A DNA stretch of 64,000 nucleotides from Aliirhizobium smilacinae (GTDB lineage Bacteria; Pseudomonadota; Alphaproteobacteria; Rhizobiales; Rhizobiaceae), in assembly GCF_006335145.1 (NCBI RefSeq), contig NZ_VDMN01000001.1, positions 1,736,001 to 1,800,000 on the forward strand, written 5' to 3'. A program made the translations under genes and the position numbers. This document shows, in pieces, positions 53,042-62,882 of this stretch; the first letter of the stretch is position 1, and each line of letters starts with the position of its first letter. The notes beneath the pieces are model-generated. The model worked only from the letters and a program-made list of their open reading frames with translations, did no database searches and had not been told where the DNA came from.

Positions 53042-55051
53042 TCAGAATTCTTCCCAGTCTGCGGTGTTGGCTGCCGCTGCGGAGCTACGTCCACCGAAAG
53101 CACGGCCGATCGCGGCGGTCAGTTTTCTTGCCGGCGACGGCTGTGGGCGATGAGCATTATCGGCCGATGCAAGGCGCGTCGAACGGCCGGCCTCTTCGTC
53201 GATCCTGAAATGCGCAACGAGGCGATAGAGCGCGTCCGCTTCGGATGAAAGCTTGCTGGTTGCTGCCGAGCTTTGTTCCACCATGGCTGCGTTCTGCTGG
53301 GTGACGTGGTCCATCTGGTTGACCGCGGTATTGACCTCGGCGAGACCGGTCGCCTGCTCGCGAGACGCGACGGCGATCGAATGGATGTGGTCGTTGATGC
53401 GGGTGACGCGCGCCTCGATCTCCGAAAGCGCCTCACCGGTTTTCTGCACCAGCTTGACGCCGCCCGCGACTTCCTCGCCCGACTTGCCGATCAGACCCTT
53501 GATGTCTTTCGCGGCGCTGGCGGAACGCTGAGCAAGTTCGCGGACCTCCTGGGCAACAACGGCAAAACCCTTTCCGGCCTCGCCGGCCCGTGCCGCCTCG
53601 ACGCCTGCGTTCAAAGCAAGAAGATTGGTCTGGAAGGCGATTTCGTCGATCACGTTGGTGATCTGGGCAATTTCGCGGGATGCCTGCTCGATGCGGCCCA
53701 TTGCCTCGATGGCATTGCGCACGACGGCACCGGACTGGACGGCACTTTCCTTCGCTTCGCCGACCATAGTCGTCGCTTCATTGGCCCGTTCGGTCGAAGT
53801 CCTTACGACGGATGTGATTTCATCCAGCGCGGCCGACGTTTCTTCGAGGGCTGCGGCCTGCTGCTCTGTGCGCTTCGACAGATCGTTTGAAGCACTGCTC
53901 AGCTCGGAAGCCCCGTCATTCATGGCGCCGGTCGCATTGCGGACCTTGCCCATGGTGGACTGAAGCGTCTGCATCGTGCCGTTGACGTTTTCTTGCAGTT
54001 CGGCAAACGCGCCCTTGAACTCGCCCCGCATGCTGTCGGTCAGATCGCCATCCGACAGGCTTCTGACAACGCGGCGCGTCTCGGATACGCCTGCATCGAC
54101 GCTTTTGACCAGCTGGTCGATGTTGCGGGCAACGCGGTCAAGGCTTTCGACGCCCCACTGCTTGTCGATACGGCGGGTGAAATCGCCCTCGGCCGCCGCC
54201 TGAACGACGGCCGACATGCGTGTCTGCAGATCGTCGCTTTTCGCTTTCAGGCCGGCTTCGGCATCGGTCATGCGGGCGACTTCGAGACCATTTGTCTTGA
54301 AGACTTCGACCGCTGCGGCCATGTCGCCGATCTCGTCCTTGCGGCCAGAGAAGGGTACGGAGGCGTCATAATCGCCCTGCGCCAGACGGCCCATGGAAGA
54401 GGTTAACTTGAGGATCGGTCCGCTGATCTGGCTGCGTCCGAGATAAAGACCGAAGCCCAAACCACCGCCCACACCGAAGATTGCAACGATGAGGACGGAG
54501 TAAAAGATCAGGTTGCCGAAAGAACTCATCTCGGCGCTCAGCACGTCGAGATCGGCCAGATCCGAGGCGACCACCTTGTCGATCTCGGCCTGGTAGGCCT
54601 TGCGGTTGGCCCGGTTGGCGTCGTTATTGCCCTGAACGTTGGCGGCCTGCGGGCCTTCCGTTGCACCAAGGCGCACTGTTTCGGTGCGGAATGTCTTGAA
54701 TTCCCTGAAGCCCGCCGTGAGTTTTTCGAACTGCGCCTTCTGGGTCACGGGAACGACCGCCGCCCAATCCGCGACCAGCTTCTCCATATCGCCGAGGCTT
54801 TTCGTCACGCTTTCGCCAAAGGGCTTGGCGGTATCTATGTCCTTTGCCGCGTACATGCCGCGGGCGTCCATCACCACGGCAGTCACAAGACGGTTCAGCC
54901 GTTCGCCCTTATAAACACGGTCGGCAATATTGGCGTAGGCACTCTGCTTGTCATTGTATTCGGTAACCGCGAAGACCGACAATCCGGCAATTGCGCATGC
55001 GACAAGGCTCATCAACCCCACGAGAAGGTTGATCTTTACTCCAATTTTCAC
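53042..55051 (-). CDS. methyl-accepting chemotaxis protein with C-terminal xWxxF tether
   Basis: A 669-residue chemoreceptor. The first helix is INLLVGLMSLVACAIAGLSV, followed by a periplasmic domain of about 150 residues, a second helix near 185-207 (FYSVLIVAIFGVGGGLGFGL), HAMP, and the signalling hairpin with IDEIAFQTNLLALNAGVEAA. The last residues are DWEEF, the xWxxF pentapeptide that in enteric receptors binds CheR and CheB, so it may be a high-abundance receptor that assists others. Start is GTG at 55051 preceded by GGAGGGGA; a GTG 21 bases upstream lacks one. Confidence 0.93.
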   Translation of the reverse strand: MKIGVKINLLVGLMSLVACAIAGLSVFAVTEYNDKQSAYANIADRVYKGERLNRLVTAVVMDARGMYAAKDIDTAKPFGESVTKSLGDMEKLVADWAAVVPVTQKAQFEKLTAGFREFKTFRTETVRLGATEGPQAANVQGNNDANRANRKAYQAEIDKVVASDLADLDVLSAEMSSFGNLIFYSVLIVAIFGVGGGLGFGLYLGRSQISGPILKLTSSMGRLAQGDYDASVPFSGRKDEIGDMAAAVEVFKTNGLEVARMTDAEAGLKAKSDDLQTRMSAVVQAAAEGDFTRRIDKQWGVESLDRVARNIDQLVKSVDAGVSETRRVVRSLSDGDLTDSMRGEFKGAFAELQENVNGTMQTLQSTMGKVRNATGAMNDGASELSSASNDLSKRTEQQAAALEETSAALDEITSVVRTSTERANEATTMVGEAKESAVQSGAVVRNAIEAMGRIEQASREIAQITNVIDEIAFQTNLLALNAGVEAARAGEAGKGFAVVAQEVRELAQRSASAAKDIKGLIGKSGEEVAGGVKLVQKTGEALSEIEARVTRINDHIHSIAVASREQATGLAEVNTAVNQMDHVTQQNAAMVEQSSAATSKLSSEADALYRLVAHFRIDEEAGRSTRLASADNAHRPQPSPARKLTAAIGRAFGGRSSAAAANTADWEEF

Positions 55052-55526
55052 GGTTATCCCCTCCAAAGACACCAGAACAGCACCAACAGCAGCCGCTATT
55101 CTTGATACTTGCGAAAATTAGCATAAAATTGTTAATAATGGCTGATCGGCATGACGATCTAAACCTGCCAGACGGCGCAAAAATATCGCGCCCAGGCACT
55201 CTATTCAGTGATATATTTTCTCACAACTTGAGCTATTGCCCGCAAAGCGGAAATATCCACCAAAAATTGCAACCTTTGGAAATCAAATCCGCCACGATAA
55301 ATATTAATAATTGTATTCGCGTTCACTTAAATACAAATGACGAAAACGCTTCATTCCTGCCAATCAAGGCCTGCTGATTGACTTTCAGGCTCAACCTGAA
55401 CTATATGCCCGCGCGCTCAGACGGCGGACTGCCTTATGCATCCTCACGTTTTGCGCATTTTCCGAAACGCTCTTGCTTCGATAGAGGCAATCTTCAAGAA
55501 GGGCCGCACACCGCGGCATTAAAAAA
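55052..55526 (+). promoter_or_regulatory. A+T-rich gap with rpmH promoter
   Basis: No credible gene. A 91-codon frame exists (55102-55377) but has no ribosome site or family features. A sigma-70-like promoter reads TTGACT (55378-55383), 18 bases, TATATG (55402-55407), pointing at rpmH with a leader of about 110 bases. Confidence 0.45.
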
Positions 55527-55661
55527 ATGAAGCGTACCTACCAACCGTCCAAGCTTGTTCGCAAGCGTCGTCATGGTTTCCGTGCCCGCATGGCTACCAA
55601 GGGTGGCCGCAAGGTTCTTTCGGCTCGTCGCGCACGCGGCCGTGCCAGTCTGTCGGCCTAA
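55527..55661 (+). CDS. rpmH: 50S ribosomal protein L34
   Basis: A 44-residue basic protein, starting [20 protein letters not shown] and ending [13 protein letters not shown]. Universal L34 sequence. It is followed 24 bases later by rnpA, the usual bacterial order rpmH-rnpA-yidC. Confidence 0.97.
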   Translation: MKRTYQPSKLVRKRRHGFRARMATKGGRKVLSARRARGRASLSA

Positions 55662-55685
55662 CGGCCGACTTGCCCGGATCGGGCA

Positions 55686-56078
55686 GTGACGACGAGTAAA
55701 GACACGAAAAACACTGTCGGGCGGTTGAAAAACCGGCCGCAGTTTCTTGCTGTTCGCAAGGGCGAAGCACGCCGCGGGAGAACGTTTCTCCTAGAAGTTC
55801 TCGATCGCAAGCAGCCTGATGAGCCGCCCCGTGTCGGCTTTACCGTTACCAAGAAGCACGGCAACGCCGTCGAGCGGAACCGTATGCGCCGGCGCCTGAA
55901 AGAGGCGGTGCGCAAATCCGCCGGATTTGCAATGGAAAACGGACACGACTATGTGATCGTCGCGCGCAGGGAGGTGCTCGGCATTTCCTTCCCAAATTTG
56001 ATCGAACAGCTTGCAGCACGGATTGAAGGCAGGCAAAAAGCCAAGCCTGTCTCAGGAACACCCTCCAGGAAAGCATGA
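55686..56078 (+). CDS. rnpA: ribonuclease P protein component
   Basis: A 130-residue protein with GTG start. [39 protein letters not shown] (substrate-leader-binding cleft and RNR motif) and [14 protein letters not shown] are RnpA landmarks. It is the protein subunit that helps RNase P RNA process tRNA 5' ends. Overlaps yidC by four bases. Confidence 0.95.
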   Translation: MTTSKDTKNTVGRLKNRPQFLAVRKGEARRGRTFLLEVLDRKQPDEPPRVGFTVTKKHGNAVERNRMRRRLKEAVRKSAGFAMENGHDYVIVARREVLGISFPNLIEQLAARIEGRQKAKPVSGTPSRKA

Positions 56079-57883
56079 TGGAAAAAAACCGAAATTACTT
56101 CATCGCGATCGGCCTATCGGTCGTCATCGTCCTTGCCTGGCAGTTCCTCTACATGAACCCGCGCATGGAAGCGCAGCAGCGTGCCGCTGAAGCCCAGCAG
56201 GCATTGCAGCAGCAGCAGGCCGCGCAGAACCCGACATTCACGCCGGAAAGCCCCGGCGCGGCCACGACCACCGGCAATCTGCCGGGTGCCGGCCAGGCCC
56301 AGGCGACTGCAACCCGCGACCAGGCGCTTGCCAAGTCCGCCCGCGTCGCAATCGATACTCCGGCCGTTTCTGGTTCGATCAATCTGACCGGCGCCCGCTT
56401 CGACGACCTGAAGCTGCGCGAGTATCATGAGACCGTCGATGACTCGAGCCCGCTGATCACGCTCTTCTCGCCGGCAGATACCCATGACGGTTATTTCGGT
56501 GAAGTCGGCTATATCGGCAGCGATACGAGCGGTGCGGTTCCCGGCCCCGGCACGACCTGGACGCTTGCGGGCGGCGACAAGCTGACCACGACGACCCCGG
56601 TGATACTGTCCTTCACCAATGAAAAGGGCGTCGTCTTCAACCGTACGATCTCGATCGACGATCACTACCTGATCTCCGTCGCCGACAAGATCGAGAACCC
56701 CGGTGCGGAAGCGATCACCCTTTCCTCCTACGGCCGTATCACTCGCAACAACAAGCCGGTGACACCTTCGGTCTGGGTTATCCATGAGGGTTTCCTCGGC
56801 GTACCCGGTACGGATGGCAGCCTCAGCGAGCACACCTATTCCAGCATCGAGAAGGAAGCCGTCACCAATGCGAAGGCAACCGGCGGCTGGCTTGGCATAA
56901 CCGACAAATACTGGGCAGCCACCATCGTGCCGCCGCAGACCATGCCCTACGAAGGCCGGTTCACGCATTTCACCGATGGTCAGCCGCGTTATCAGGCAGA
57001 CTACAAGGGTGATGCACTGACCATTCAGCCCGGCCAGTCGACCGAGTTGAAGAACATGGTCTTCGCCGGCGCGAAAGAAGTGCCGCTCGTCGCCCGTTAC
57101 GCCCAAGACTACGCAATTCCGCATTTCGACCTGCTGATCGACTGGGGCTGGTTCTATTTCATCACCAAGCCGATGTTCCAGCTGATGGACTTCTTCTTCC
57201 GTCATGTCGGCAATTTCGGTGTCGCGATCCTGCTGACGACCGTTGTCGTCAAGCTCATCTTCTTCCCGCTCGCCAGCAAGCAGTACGCTTCGATGGCCAA
57301 CATGAAGCGCATGCAGCCGAAAATGACCGAGCTGAAAGAAAAGCACGGCGACGACCGCATGGCGCTTCAGCAGGCGATGATGGCGCTTTATAAAGAAGAG
57401 AAGATCAACCCGATCGCCGGCTGCTGGCCAGTGCTCCTGCAGATCCCGGTCTTCTTCGCGCTCTACAAGGTCATCTACGTCACGATCGAAATGCGCCATG
57501 CACCGTTCTTTGGCTGGATCCAGGATCTGTCCGCACCGGATCCGACCTCGCTGTTCAACCTGTTCGGTCTCCTGCCCTACGACGTTCCGCACTTCCTGAT
57601 GATCGGCGTATGGCCGCTCGTCATGGGCATCACGATGTTCCTGCAGATGCGCATGAACCCGACACCGCCGGATCCGACCCAGGCGATGATCTTTACCTGG
57701 ATGCCACTGGTCTTTACTTTCATGCTGGCGTCGTTCCCGTCGGGTCTCGTCATTTACTGGGCATGGAACAATACGCTGTCGGTTTCGCAGCAGGCAGTGA
57801 TCATGAAGCGCCACGGCGCCAAGATCGAGCTCTTCGACAATCTCAAGGGCCTGTTCAAACGAAAGCCGGCAGAGAGTAAATAA
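56075..57883 (+). CDS. yidC: membrane protein insertase YidC
   Basis: A 602-residue Gram-negative YidC. N-terminal helix [20 protein letters not shown], a large periplasmic beta domain (about 60-360), then the conserved five-helix core: [40 protein letters not shown] and [20 protein letters not shown]. It inserts membrane proteins alone or with SecYEG. It overlaps rnpA by four bases and ends at a strong terminator. Confidence 0.97.
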   Translation: MMEKNRNYFIAIGLSVVIVLAWQFLYMNPRMEAQQRAAEAQQALQQQQAAQNPTFTPESPGAATTTGNLPGAGQAQATATRDQALAKSARVAIDTPAVSGSINLTGARFDDLKLREYHETVDDSSPLITLFSPADTHDGYFGEVGYIGSDTSGAVPGPGTTWTLAGGDKLTTTTPVILSFTNEKGVVFNRTISIDDHYLISVADKIENPGAEAITLSSYGRITRNNKPVTPSVWVIHEGFLGVPGTDGSLSEHTYSSIEKEAVTNAKATGGWLGITDKYWAATIVPPQTMPYEGRFTHFTDGQPRYQADYKGDALTIQPGQSTELKNMVFAGAKEVPLVARYAQDYAIPHFDLLIDWGWFYFITKPMFQLMDFFFRHVGNFGVAILLTTVVVKLIFFPLASKQYASMANMKRMQPKMTELKEKHGDDRMALQQAMMALYKEEKINPIAGCWPVLLQIPVFFALYKVIYVTIEMRHAPFFGWIQDLSAPDPTSLFNLFGLLPYDVPHFLMIGVWPLVMGITMFLQMRMNPTPPDPTQAMIFTWMPLVFTFMLASFPSGLVIYWAWNNTLSVSQQAVIMKRHGAKIELFDNLKGLFKRKPAESK

Positions 57884-57888
57884 CCCAG

Positions 57889-57923
57889 AAAACCCCGGAT
57901 GCCGGATCGGCCTCCGGGGTTTT
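57889..57923 (+). terminator. terminator of the rpmH-rnpA-yidC operon
   Basis: AAAACCCCGGA and TCCGGGGTTTT, an 11-bp stem with 13-base loop, then CTTTTTG. Its position rules out the longer frame that begins inside it as the start of the next gene. Confidence 0.92.
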
Positions 57924-58036
57924 CTTTTTGTCCCTCTGCGAAATCCCGGCCCTCGAAAAAGCCAGTGAAGCTTGACATCCGGCACCAAAACCCGGATGCG
58001 ATTGGCGTTTTACTGGACACGAAGATAGAAAAGCGG

Positions 58037-58675
58037 ATGACCACCAACGACAAGCCCATATTCGGCAAGCCCTGGATTTTCATCCGCGGCGTGCCTTCGA
58101 TGAAATTCCTTCCGCCTGAAGGCCCTCTCGAGGTTGCCTTCGCCGGCCGTTCCAACGTGGGCAAATCGTCGCTCATCAATGCGCTGGTCGGCCAGAAGGG
58201 ATTGGCGCGGACGTCCAACACGCCCGGCCGTACGCAGGAACTCAACTATTTCGTTCCGGATGGCTATTCGGGCCAAGTAGGCGACCTGCCTCCAATGGCT
58301 CTGGTCGACATGCCCGGCTACGGCTATGCCGAGGCGCCGAAGGAACTGGTCGATGCCTGGACGAAACTCGTCTTCGACTACCTGCGCGGCCGCTCGACAC
58401 TGAAGCGCGTCTATGTGCTGATCGACAGCAGGCACGGGCTGAAGAAGAACGACGAAGACGTTCTCGATCTGCTCGACAAGGCTGCCGTTTCCTACCAGAT
58501 CGTGCTGACCAAAACGGACAAGATCAAGGAACCGGCCGTGCCGAAGCTGCTTGAAGAGACGCAGGAAAAAATCCGCAAGCGCCCTGCCGCCTATCCTTTC
58601 GTCCTCTCCACCTCCTCCGAAAAGGGCAAGGGCGTGGACGAGTTGCGCGCAGCGATCGCCGAGGCCGTGCGCTAA
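58037..58675 (+). CDS. engB: ribosome biogenesis GTPase EngB/YsxC
   Basis: A 212-residue TrmE-Era-like GTPase. G1 is [15 protein letters not shown]2 region [15 protein letters not shown]3 [14 protein letters not shown]4 LTKTDKIKE and G5 STSSEKG. It takes part in 50S assembly. The start at 58037 is 113 bases after the yidC terminator. In many rhizobia argB follows engB; here about 2.2 kb with a sigma-factor group lies between. Confidence 0.95.
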   Translation: MTTNDKPIFGKPWIFIRGVPSMKFLPPEGPLEVAFAGRSNVGKSSLINALVGQKGLARTSNTPGRTQELNYFVPDGYSGQVGDLPPMALVDMPGYGYAEAPKELVDAWTKLVFDYLRGRSTLKRVYVLIDSRHGLKKNDEDVLDLLDKAAVSYQIVLTKTDKIKEPAVPKLLEETQEKIRKRPAAYPFVLSTSSEKGKGVDELRAAIAEAVR

Positions 58676-58722
58676 GAGCGCTATCTATTTGTTTCACGCA
58701 ATTCCAGATTGCTCAAAAACGC

Positions 58723-58758
58723 AAAAAATCCGGTCGCCCCTGTGGGGAGCGGCCGGAT
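58723..58758 (-). terminator. terminator of fasciclin gene
   Basis: On the minus strand ATCCGG and CCGGAT flank an inner CGCTCCCC/GGGGCG pairing, followed by TTTTTT. It starts 34 bases after the fasciclin stop. Confidence 0.85.
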
Positions 58759-58792
58759 CTCAATGCAAGCTGCAGGTTCGGGCGAACCGCGC

Positions 58793-59350
58793 TTACATTT
58801 TAGGAAGCAGAACCTTGTCGATCACGTGAATGACGCCGTTCGACTGCTTGACGTCGGCGATCGTGACGTGGGCAACGCCGCCCATTTCGTCGGTCAGAGT
58901 GATCTTGCCCATGCTTTCCTTGGCTTTCAGGATGCAGCCGCCGACGGTCTTGACGTCATGGGTGCCCTTGTCGTCCTTGATCATCTTCTCGATGGCCGTC
59001 GACATCGCGTCGGCAGCCACCACGTGGCAGGTCAGCACTTTCGTCAGCTGAGCCTTGTTTTCAGGCTTCAGAAGCGTGTCGACCGTGCCCTTCGGCAGTG
59101 CCGCGAAGGCTTCGTTGGTCGGGGCAAATACTGTGAACGGCCCCTTGCCTTCAAGCGTCTCGACCAGGCCGGCTGCCTTTACGGCCGCAACCAGCGTCGT
59201 GTGGTCCTTGGAGTTGACCGCATTCTCGATGATGTTCTTGTTTTCATACATGGCTGCACCGCCCACCTTGGGGTTGGCGGCATGCGCGCCGACAGCAATG
59301 GCGGAGACTGCGGTTGCGATGGCAAGTGTGCGAAGTGTGGACTTGAACAT
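58793..59350 (-). CDS. secreted fasciclin-domain protein
   Basis: A 185-residue protein. The signal peptide is TLRTLAIATAVSAIAVGAHA. One FAS1 domain follows: NIIENAVNSKDHTTLVAAVK, GKGPFTVFAPTNEAFAALP (H1 box) and NGVIHVIDKVLLP (H2 box). Such proteins are secreted or periplasmic and may take part in adhesion. Downstream on the same strand as the sigma/anti-sigma pair, 178 bases after the anti-sigma stop, as in the SigK/RskA/MPT70-type arrangement. Confidence 0.92.
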   Translation of the reverse strand: MFKSTLRTLAIATAVSAIAVGAHAANPKVGGAAMYENKNIIENAVNSKDHTTLVAAVKAAGLVETLEGKGPFTVFAPTNEAFAALPKGTVDTLLKPENKAQLTKVLTCHVVAADAMSTAIEKMIKDDKGTHDVKTVGGCILKAKESMGKITLTDEMGGVAHVTIADVKQSNGVIHVIDKVLLPKM

Positions 59351-59476
59351 GACTTCTCTTCCTCCCGAAGGATCTCGCCCCGGCGCGGATACGCGCCTTT
59401 CAAAGGCTTGCCGCCCAACCAGAGCGGCGACATGAGAAAAGACGGAGTGCAGCCGAAAAGAGTTTCAGGTCGAACC

Positions 59477-59506
59477 AAAAAAACGGCCTGAAACTATCAG
59501 GCCGTT
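59477..59506 (-). terminator. terminator of the sigma/anti-sigma operon
   Basis: AACGGCCTGA and TCAGGCCGTT form a 10-bp stem with a five-base loop, followed on the minus strand by a run of Ts. It separates the regulators from the fasciclin gene, which must therefore have its own promoter. Confidence 0.88.
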
Positions 59507-59528
59507 GATTTTAATGAGGTATTTCAGA

Positions 59529-60260
59529 CTAGATGCCTTGCGCCTTACCGGATGCGATCACCGGCCCGGTCGGCTGGCCGGTCGGCGAGCCACCGAAAGG
59601 CTCAAGGCTGACGGCAAAGGTTACCCCATCCCTGAGGCGCGGCCGCAAGTCGGCGGGAATATCGACAGCGCCCTCGCCCGTCTGCGGCAGGATGCCGAGA
59701 GAAACCGGTGCAGCGCCGCCGTCGGGCACGAGCCAGAGCTGCAGCGAGCGTGCATCGTCGGCCTTCGCAGCGACCGGCATGAGCTGCAAGCGTCCGCTGC
59801 CGGTGTCGTAACGCGCCATGAGGCCGAGAGCGGCGTTATTGTCGCCACTCAACTCCGCCACAAGCGCCTGGGATGGCGGTGCTTCGCCGATCCATCCGGA
59901 TTGGAACGATGCGTAGGTGGCCAGTGTCGCAAACGATGCAATTGCCAGCCCGCGCCACAGAGCTAGCGAGTTCCACCAGCCACCAGCCGAAAGCAGTTGC
60001 TGCTGGAATGTCCTGGCGGGAAACAGTCTGGCTTCAATCCTGGAATATGTCCGTGATGGCGGCGCCTGTTCTTCGTAGTCGGTGTCGAAGCCGGCTAGAT
60101 TTTCCTGCCAGTTGGCCACCATGGCCGCGAATGCCCGGTCCTTGCCGATACGAGCCTCGACCTTTCGGCGATCCGCCTCCGGCAGAACGCCCAGCACATA
60201 TTCCCCGGCCAAAAGCTGGTCGCGGGAGCGATCCCCTTCGCTTTGTTCCGGCTTGCTCAT
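59529..60260 (-). CDS. RskA-type membrane anti-sigma factor
   Basis: A 243-residue protein. The N-terminal 80 residues (LLAGEYVLGVLPEADRRKVE) are the sigma-binding anti-sigma domain. A transmembrane helix lies near 105-125. The C-terminal domain has LQLWLVPDGGAAPVSLGIL and VSLEPFGGSPTGQPTGPVIA, typical of RskA. It should hold the ECF sigma factor inactive until proteolysis. The start at 60260 overlaps the sigma stop by four bases (ATGA). Confidence 0.88.
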   Translation of the reverse strand: MSKPEQSEGDRSRDQLLAGEYVLGVLPEADRRKVEARIGKDRAFAAMVANWQENLAGFDTDYEEQAPPSRTYSRIEARLFPARTFQQQLLSAGGWWNSLALWRGLAIASFATLATYASFQSGWIGEAPPSQALVAELSGDNNAALGLMARYDTGSGRLQLMPVAAKADDARSLQLWLVPDGGAAPVSLGILPQTGEGAVDIPADLRPRLRDGVTFAVSLEPFGGSPTGQPTGPVIASGKAQGI

Positions 60261-60799
60261 CGATCGAGACACTCTCTCAGTTTCAGAAGGCTGCGTCGCA
60301 GCCAGGTTCGCATTGTATTGATCGGGACTGCGTGCCTTTCGGCCAGTTCCTGATAGGTCAGGCCTTCGACATAAGCACTGCGTACTGCACCGGCACGGTC
60401 AGAATCCAACTCCTCCATGCACCTGTCAATGCGCTTGCCTTCCCATTTCATCACTGCCGCATTTTCCGGCCCCGGTGCCGGATCGGCGATCTGCCAATCC
60501 TCATCCGTGCTTTCGCCCGTTGGTCGACGCGCTCTCAATACGTCAATAGAATGGTTTCGAGCGATCGTCACCAGCCATGCCATCACACTGTTGCCTGCCG
60601 CGGCAAAACGCCCGGACCTTTGCCAGATCTTGACGAAAACTTCCTGCAAAGCGTCTTCCGCCTCACCACGATCTTTCAGAATACGAAGGCAGGCGGAAAA
60701 AAGTTTCGGCGAGACTTGAGAATAAAGTTCTGCAAATGCTGCCCTGTCGCGTAGTGCCACACGCCCGACCAAGGCGGCGATGTCGCTTTCTGGTGCCAA
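60257..60799 (-). CDS. ECF sigma factor, SigK-like
   Basis: A 180-residue sigma-70 family protein. Region 2 is RDRAAFAELYSQVSPKLFSA and DRGEAEDALQEVFVKIWQ; region 4 is GAVRSAYVEGLTYQELAERH followed by VPINTMRTWLRRSLLKL. The start is taken as TTG at 60799 with GGGAGG just upstream, giving the standard ECF length; an upstream TTG at 60889 has no ribosome site. Coupled to the anti-sigma gene. Confidence 0.88.
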   Translation of the reverse strand: MAPESDIAALVGRVALRDRAAFAELYSQVSPKLFSACLRILKDRGEAEDALQEVFVKIWQRSGRFAAAGNSVMAWLVTIARNHSIDVLRARRPTGESTDEDWQIADPAPGPENAAVMKWEGKRIDRCMEELDSDRAGAVRSAYVEGLTYQELAERHAVPINTMRTWLRRSLLKLRECLDR

Positions 60800-60933
60800 A
60801 TCAACCTCCCGTGCCGATGGAGAATCGCGTTTTCCCCACTCTCCAACTGCTACGGCCAAATCTTTCCACCAGATTGTTTCATCTGTCAAAAAGATGCGCT
60901 AAAAGCGCCGCACCTTTGATGTGAGGGATTTTC

Positions 60934-61821
60934 ATGACGACGTCAGACAGCGAACTCCAGGCCAAGCTTCTCGCCCAGGCTCTGCCCTATATGCAGCGCT
61001 ATGAAAACAAGACGATCGTGGTGAAATACGGCGGCCACGCGATGGGCGATACCGAACTCGGCAAGGCGTTTGCCGCCGACATCGCGCTTCTGAAGCAGTC
61101 CGGCGTCAACCCGATCGTCGTCCATGGCGGCGGCCCGCAGATCGGCGCCATGCTGTCCAAGATGGGCATCGAATCGAAATTCGAAGGCGGACTTCGCGTC
61201 ACTGACCAGAAGACGGTCGAGATCGTCGAGATGGTTCTCGCCGGTTCGATCAACAAGGAAATCGTCGCGCTGATCAACCAGACCGGCGAATGGGCGATCG
61301 GCCTGTGCGGCAAGGACGGCAACATGGTCTTTGCCGAAAAGGCGAAAAAGACGATCGTCGATCCAGACAGCAATATCGAGCGCGTTCTCGATCTGGGTTT
61401 TGTCGGCGAGGTGGTCGAAGTCGACCGCACGCTGCTCGACCTGCTTGCCAAGTCCGAGATGATCCCGGTCATCGCACCGGTTGCTCCGGGCCGTGACGGT
61501 GCCACCTACAATATCAATGCCGATACCTTTGCCGGCGCGATTGCCGGCGCGCTGCATGCGACGCGTCTGCTGTTCCTCACCGACGTTCCGGGCGTGCTCG
61601 ACCGTGACAAGAACCTGATCAAGGAACTGACGGTTGCGCAGGCGCAGGCGCTGATCAAGGACGGCACGATCTCCGGCGGCATGATCCCGAAGGTCGAGAC
61701 CTGCATCGAGGCGATCCGCTCCGGTGTTCAGGGTGTCGTCATTCTTAACGGCAAGACCGCCCATTCCGTGCTGCTCGAGATCTTCACCGAGCACGGTGCC
61801 GGCACGCTGATCGTGCCCTGA
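60934..61821 (+). CDS. argB: acetylglutamate kinase
   Basis: A 295-residue amino-acid kinase. [13 protein letters not shown] (ATP-binding Lys), [15 protein letters not shown] (phosphate loop), [14 protein letters not shown] and [19 protein letters not shown] are ArgB signatures. It phosphorylates N-acetylglutamate in arginine synthesis, the same pathway as argD and argF 45 kb to the left. The N-terminal helix before TIVVKYGG is the extension seen in arginine-inhibited hexameric enzymes. Confidence 0.95.
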   Translation: MTTSDSELQAKLLAQALPYMQRYENKTIVVKYGGHAMGDTELGKAFAADIALLKQSGVNPIVVHGGGPQIGAMLSKMGIESKFEGGLRVTDQKTVEIVEMVLAGSINKEIVALINQTGEWAIGLCGKDGNMVFAEKAKKTIVDPDSNIERVLDLGFVGEVVEVDRTLLDLLAKSEMIPVIAPVAPGRDGATYNINADTFAGAIAGALHATRLLFLTDVPGVLDRDKNLIKELTVAQAQALIKDGTISGGMIPKVETCIEAIRSGVQGVVILNGKTAHSVLLEIFTEHGAGTLIVP

Positions 61822-61847
61822 TCTGATAATGATCGCGATTTGAGGGG

Positions 61848-61871
61848 AGGCGCCGGTGAGGCGCCTTTTTT
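61848..61871 (+). terminator. terminator of argB
   Basis: AGGCGCC, loop GGTGA, GGCGCCT, then a T run, 27 bases after the argB stop. Confidence 0.9.
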
Positions 61872-61875
61872 CGTT

Positions 61876-62778
61876 TCAGCCCGCCAGCAACCCGAGGATG
61901 CCCGCCACGATCAACATGCAGCCTAAAATCTCCATGCGGTTGATCCGCTCGTGGAAGAGGAAATAGGAAGCCATGAAGGTGAAGACGAGTTCGATCTGGC
62001 CGAGTGCCCGGACATAGGCCACCTGCTGCAGCGTCATGGCGGTAAACCAGCCGGCAGAACCGAAGACGCTGGCCAGGCCCACCAGCGACGAAGAACGCCA
62101 GGTCTTCAGCACCTGCACGATCTCGTTCTTGTCCTTCCAAAACATCCAGATCAGCATGAAGACGGTCTGGAAGGTGGTGACGCAGGCGAGTGTCATGGCG
62201 GCCTGCATGACCGGGTTCGGCCCGTCAAGCGATAGCGACGCGCTGCGATAGGCGACTGCCGAAATGCCGAAGACCGCACCGGAGGCGATGCCGACCAGTG
62301 CAGTGCGACTGGCCAGCGCCGTGACGGTGTTCCTCCATGACAGGGGCATGCGCGCCATCGAGATCAGCATCACGCCGATGACACCGGTGATGATCGCGCC
62401 GATTGCGCCGATCGTCAGTTTTTCGCCGAGCAGGATGAACCCGAAGATAGCCGCCTGAACCGGCTCGGTCTTCGAATAGGCCGTGCCGACGGCGAAGTTT
62501 CTCAGCGAGAAAAGGTGGACCAGCATGATGGTGGCGAAGATCTGTGCCAGACCGCCGATCACGGCCCAGATCGCAAAGCTCCAGTTGATCCGCGGGACGG
62601 GGTATCCCGCGAGATGATGCAACAGGACGCCATAAAGAATGGCGACCGGGAAACCGTAACCGAAACGGACGAAGCTCGCGCCGCGCGTGCCCAGCCTGCC
62701 CTGAAGATGTTTCTGCATTGCGGAGCGCAGGTTCTGCAGGAAGGCGGCAGCAATGGTGATGGGGATCCAGAGTTCCAT
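61876..62778 (-). CDS. DMT/EamA-family transporter
   Basis: A 300-residue membrane protein with ten hydrophobic helices in two EamA repeats. The first repeat ends FAVGTAYSKTEPVQAAIFGF and the second ends GQIELVFTFMASYFLFHERI. Substrates in this superfamily are metabolites such as amino acids or nucleotides; nothing here narrows it. Convergent with argB. Confidence 0.85.
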   Translation of the reverse strand: MELWIPITIAAAFLQNLRSAMQKHLQGRLGTRGASFVRFGYGFPVAILYGVLLHHLAGYPVPRINWSFAIWAVIGGLAQIFATIMLVHLFSLRNFAVGTAYSKTEPVQAAIFGFILLGEKLTIGAIGAIITGVIGVMLISMARMPLSWRNTVTALASRTALVGIASGAVFGISAVAYRSASLSLDGPNPVMQAAMTLACVTTFQTVFMLIWMFWKDKNEIVQVLKTWRSSSLVGLASVFGSAGWFTAMTLQQVAYVRALGQIELVFTFMASYFLFHERINRMEILGCMLIVAGILGLLAG

Positions 62779-62882
62779 ACAATCGCGGTATCACGCGCAC
62801 GGATTTATCGCCAAGCCGGAAGCCGCTCGCAGCCGTCGCCTTTTCGATTTTCTTTATGAGCGAGGCAGTGCATAAGCGAAAC

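Noticed and set aside
55102-55377. 91-codon frame between chemoreceptor and rpmH
   Set aside because: A+T-rich promoter-type region with no ribosome site and no similarity that I recognise.
56114-57988. Minus-strand frame of 624 codons opposite yidC
   Set aside because: Shadow of yidC with the same bias-driven composition.
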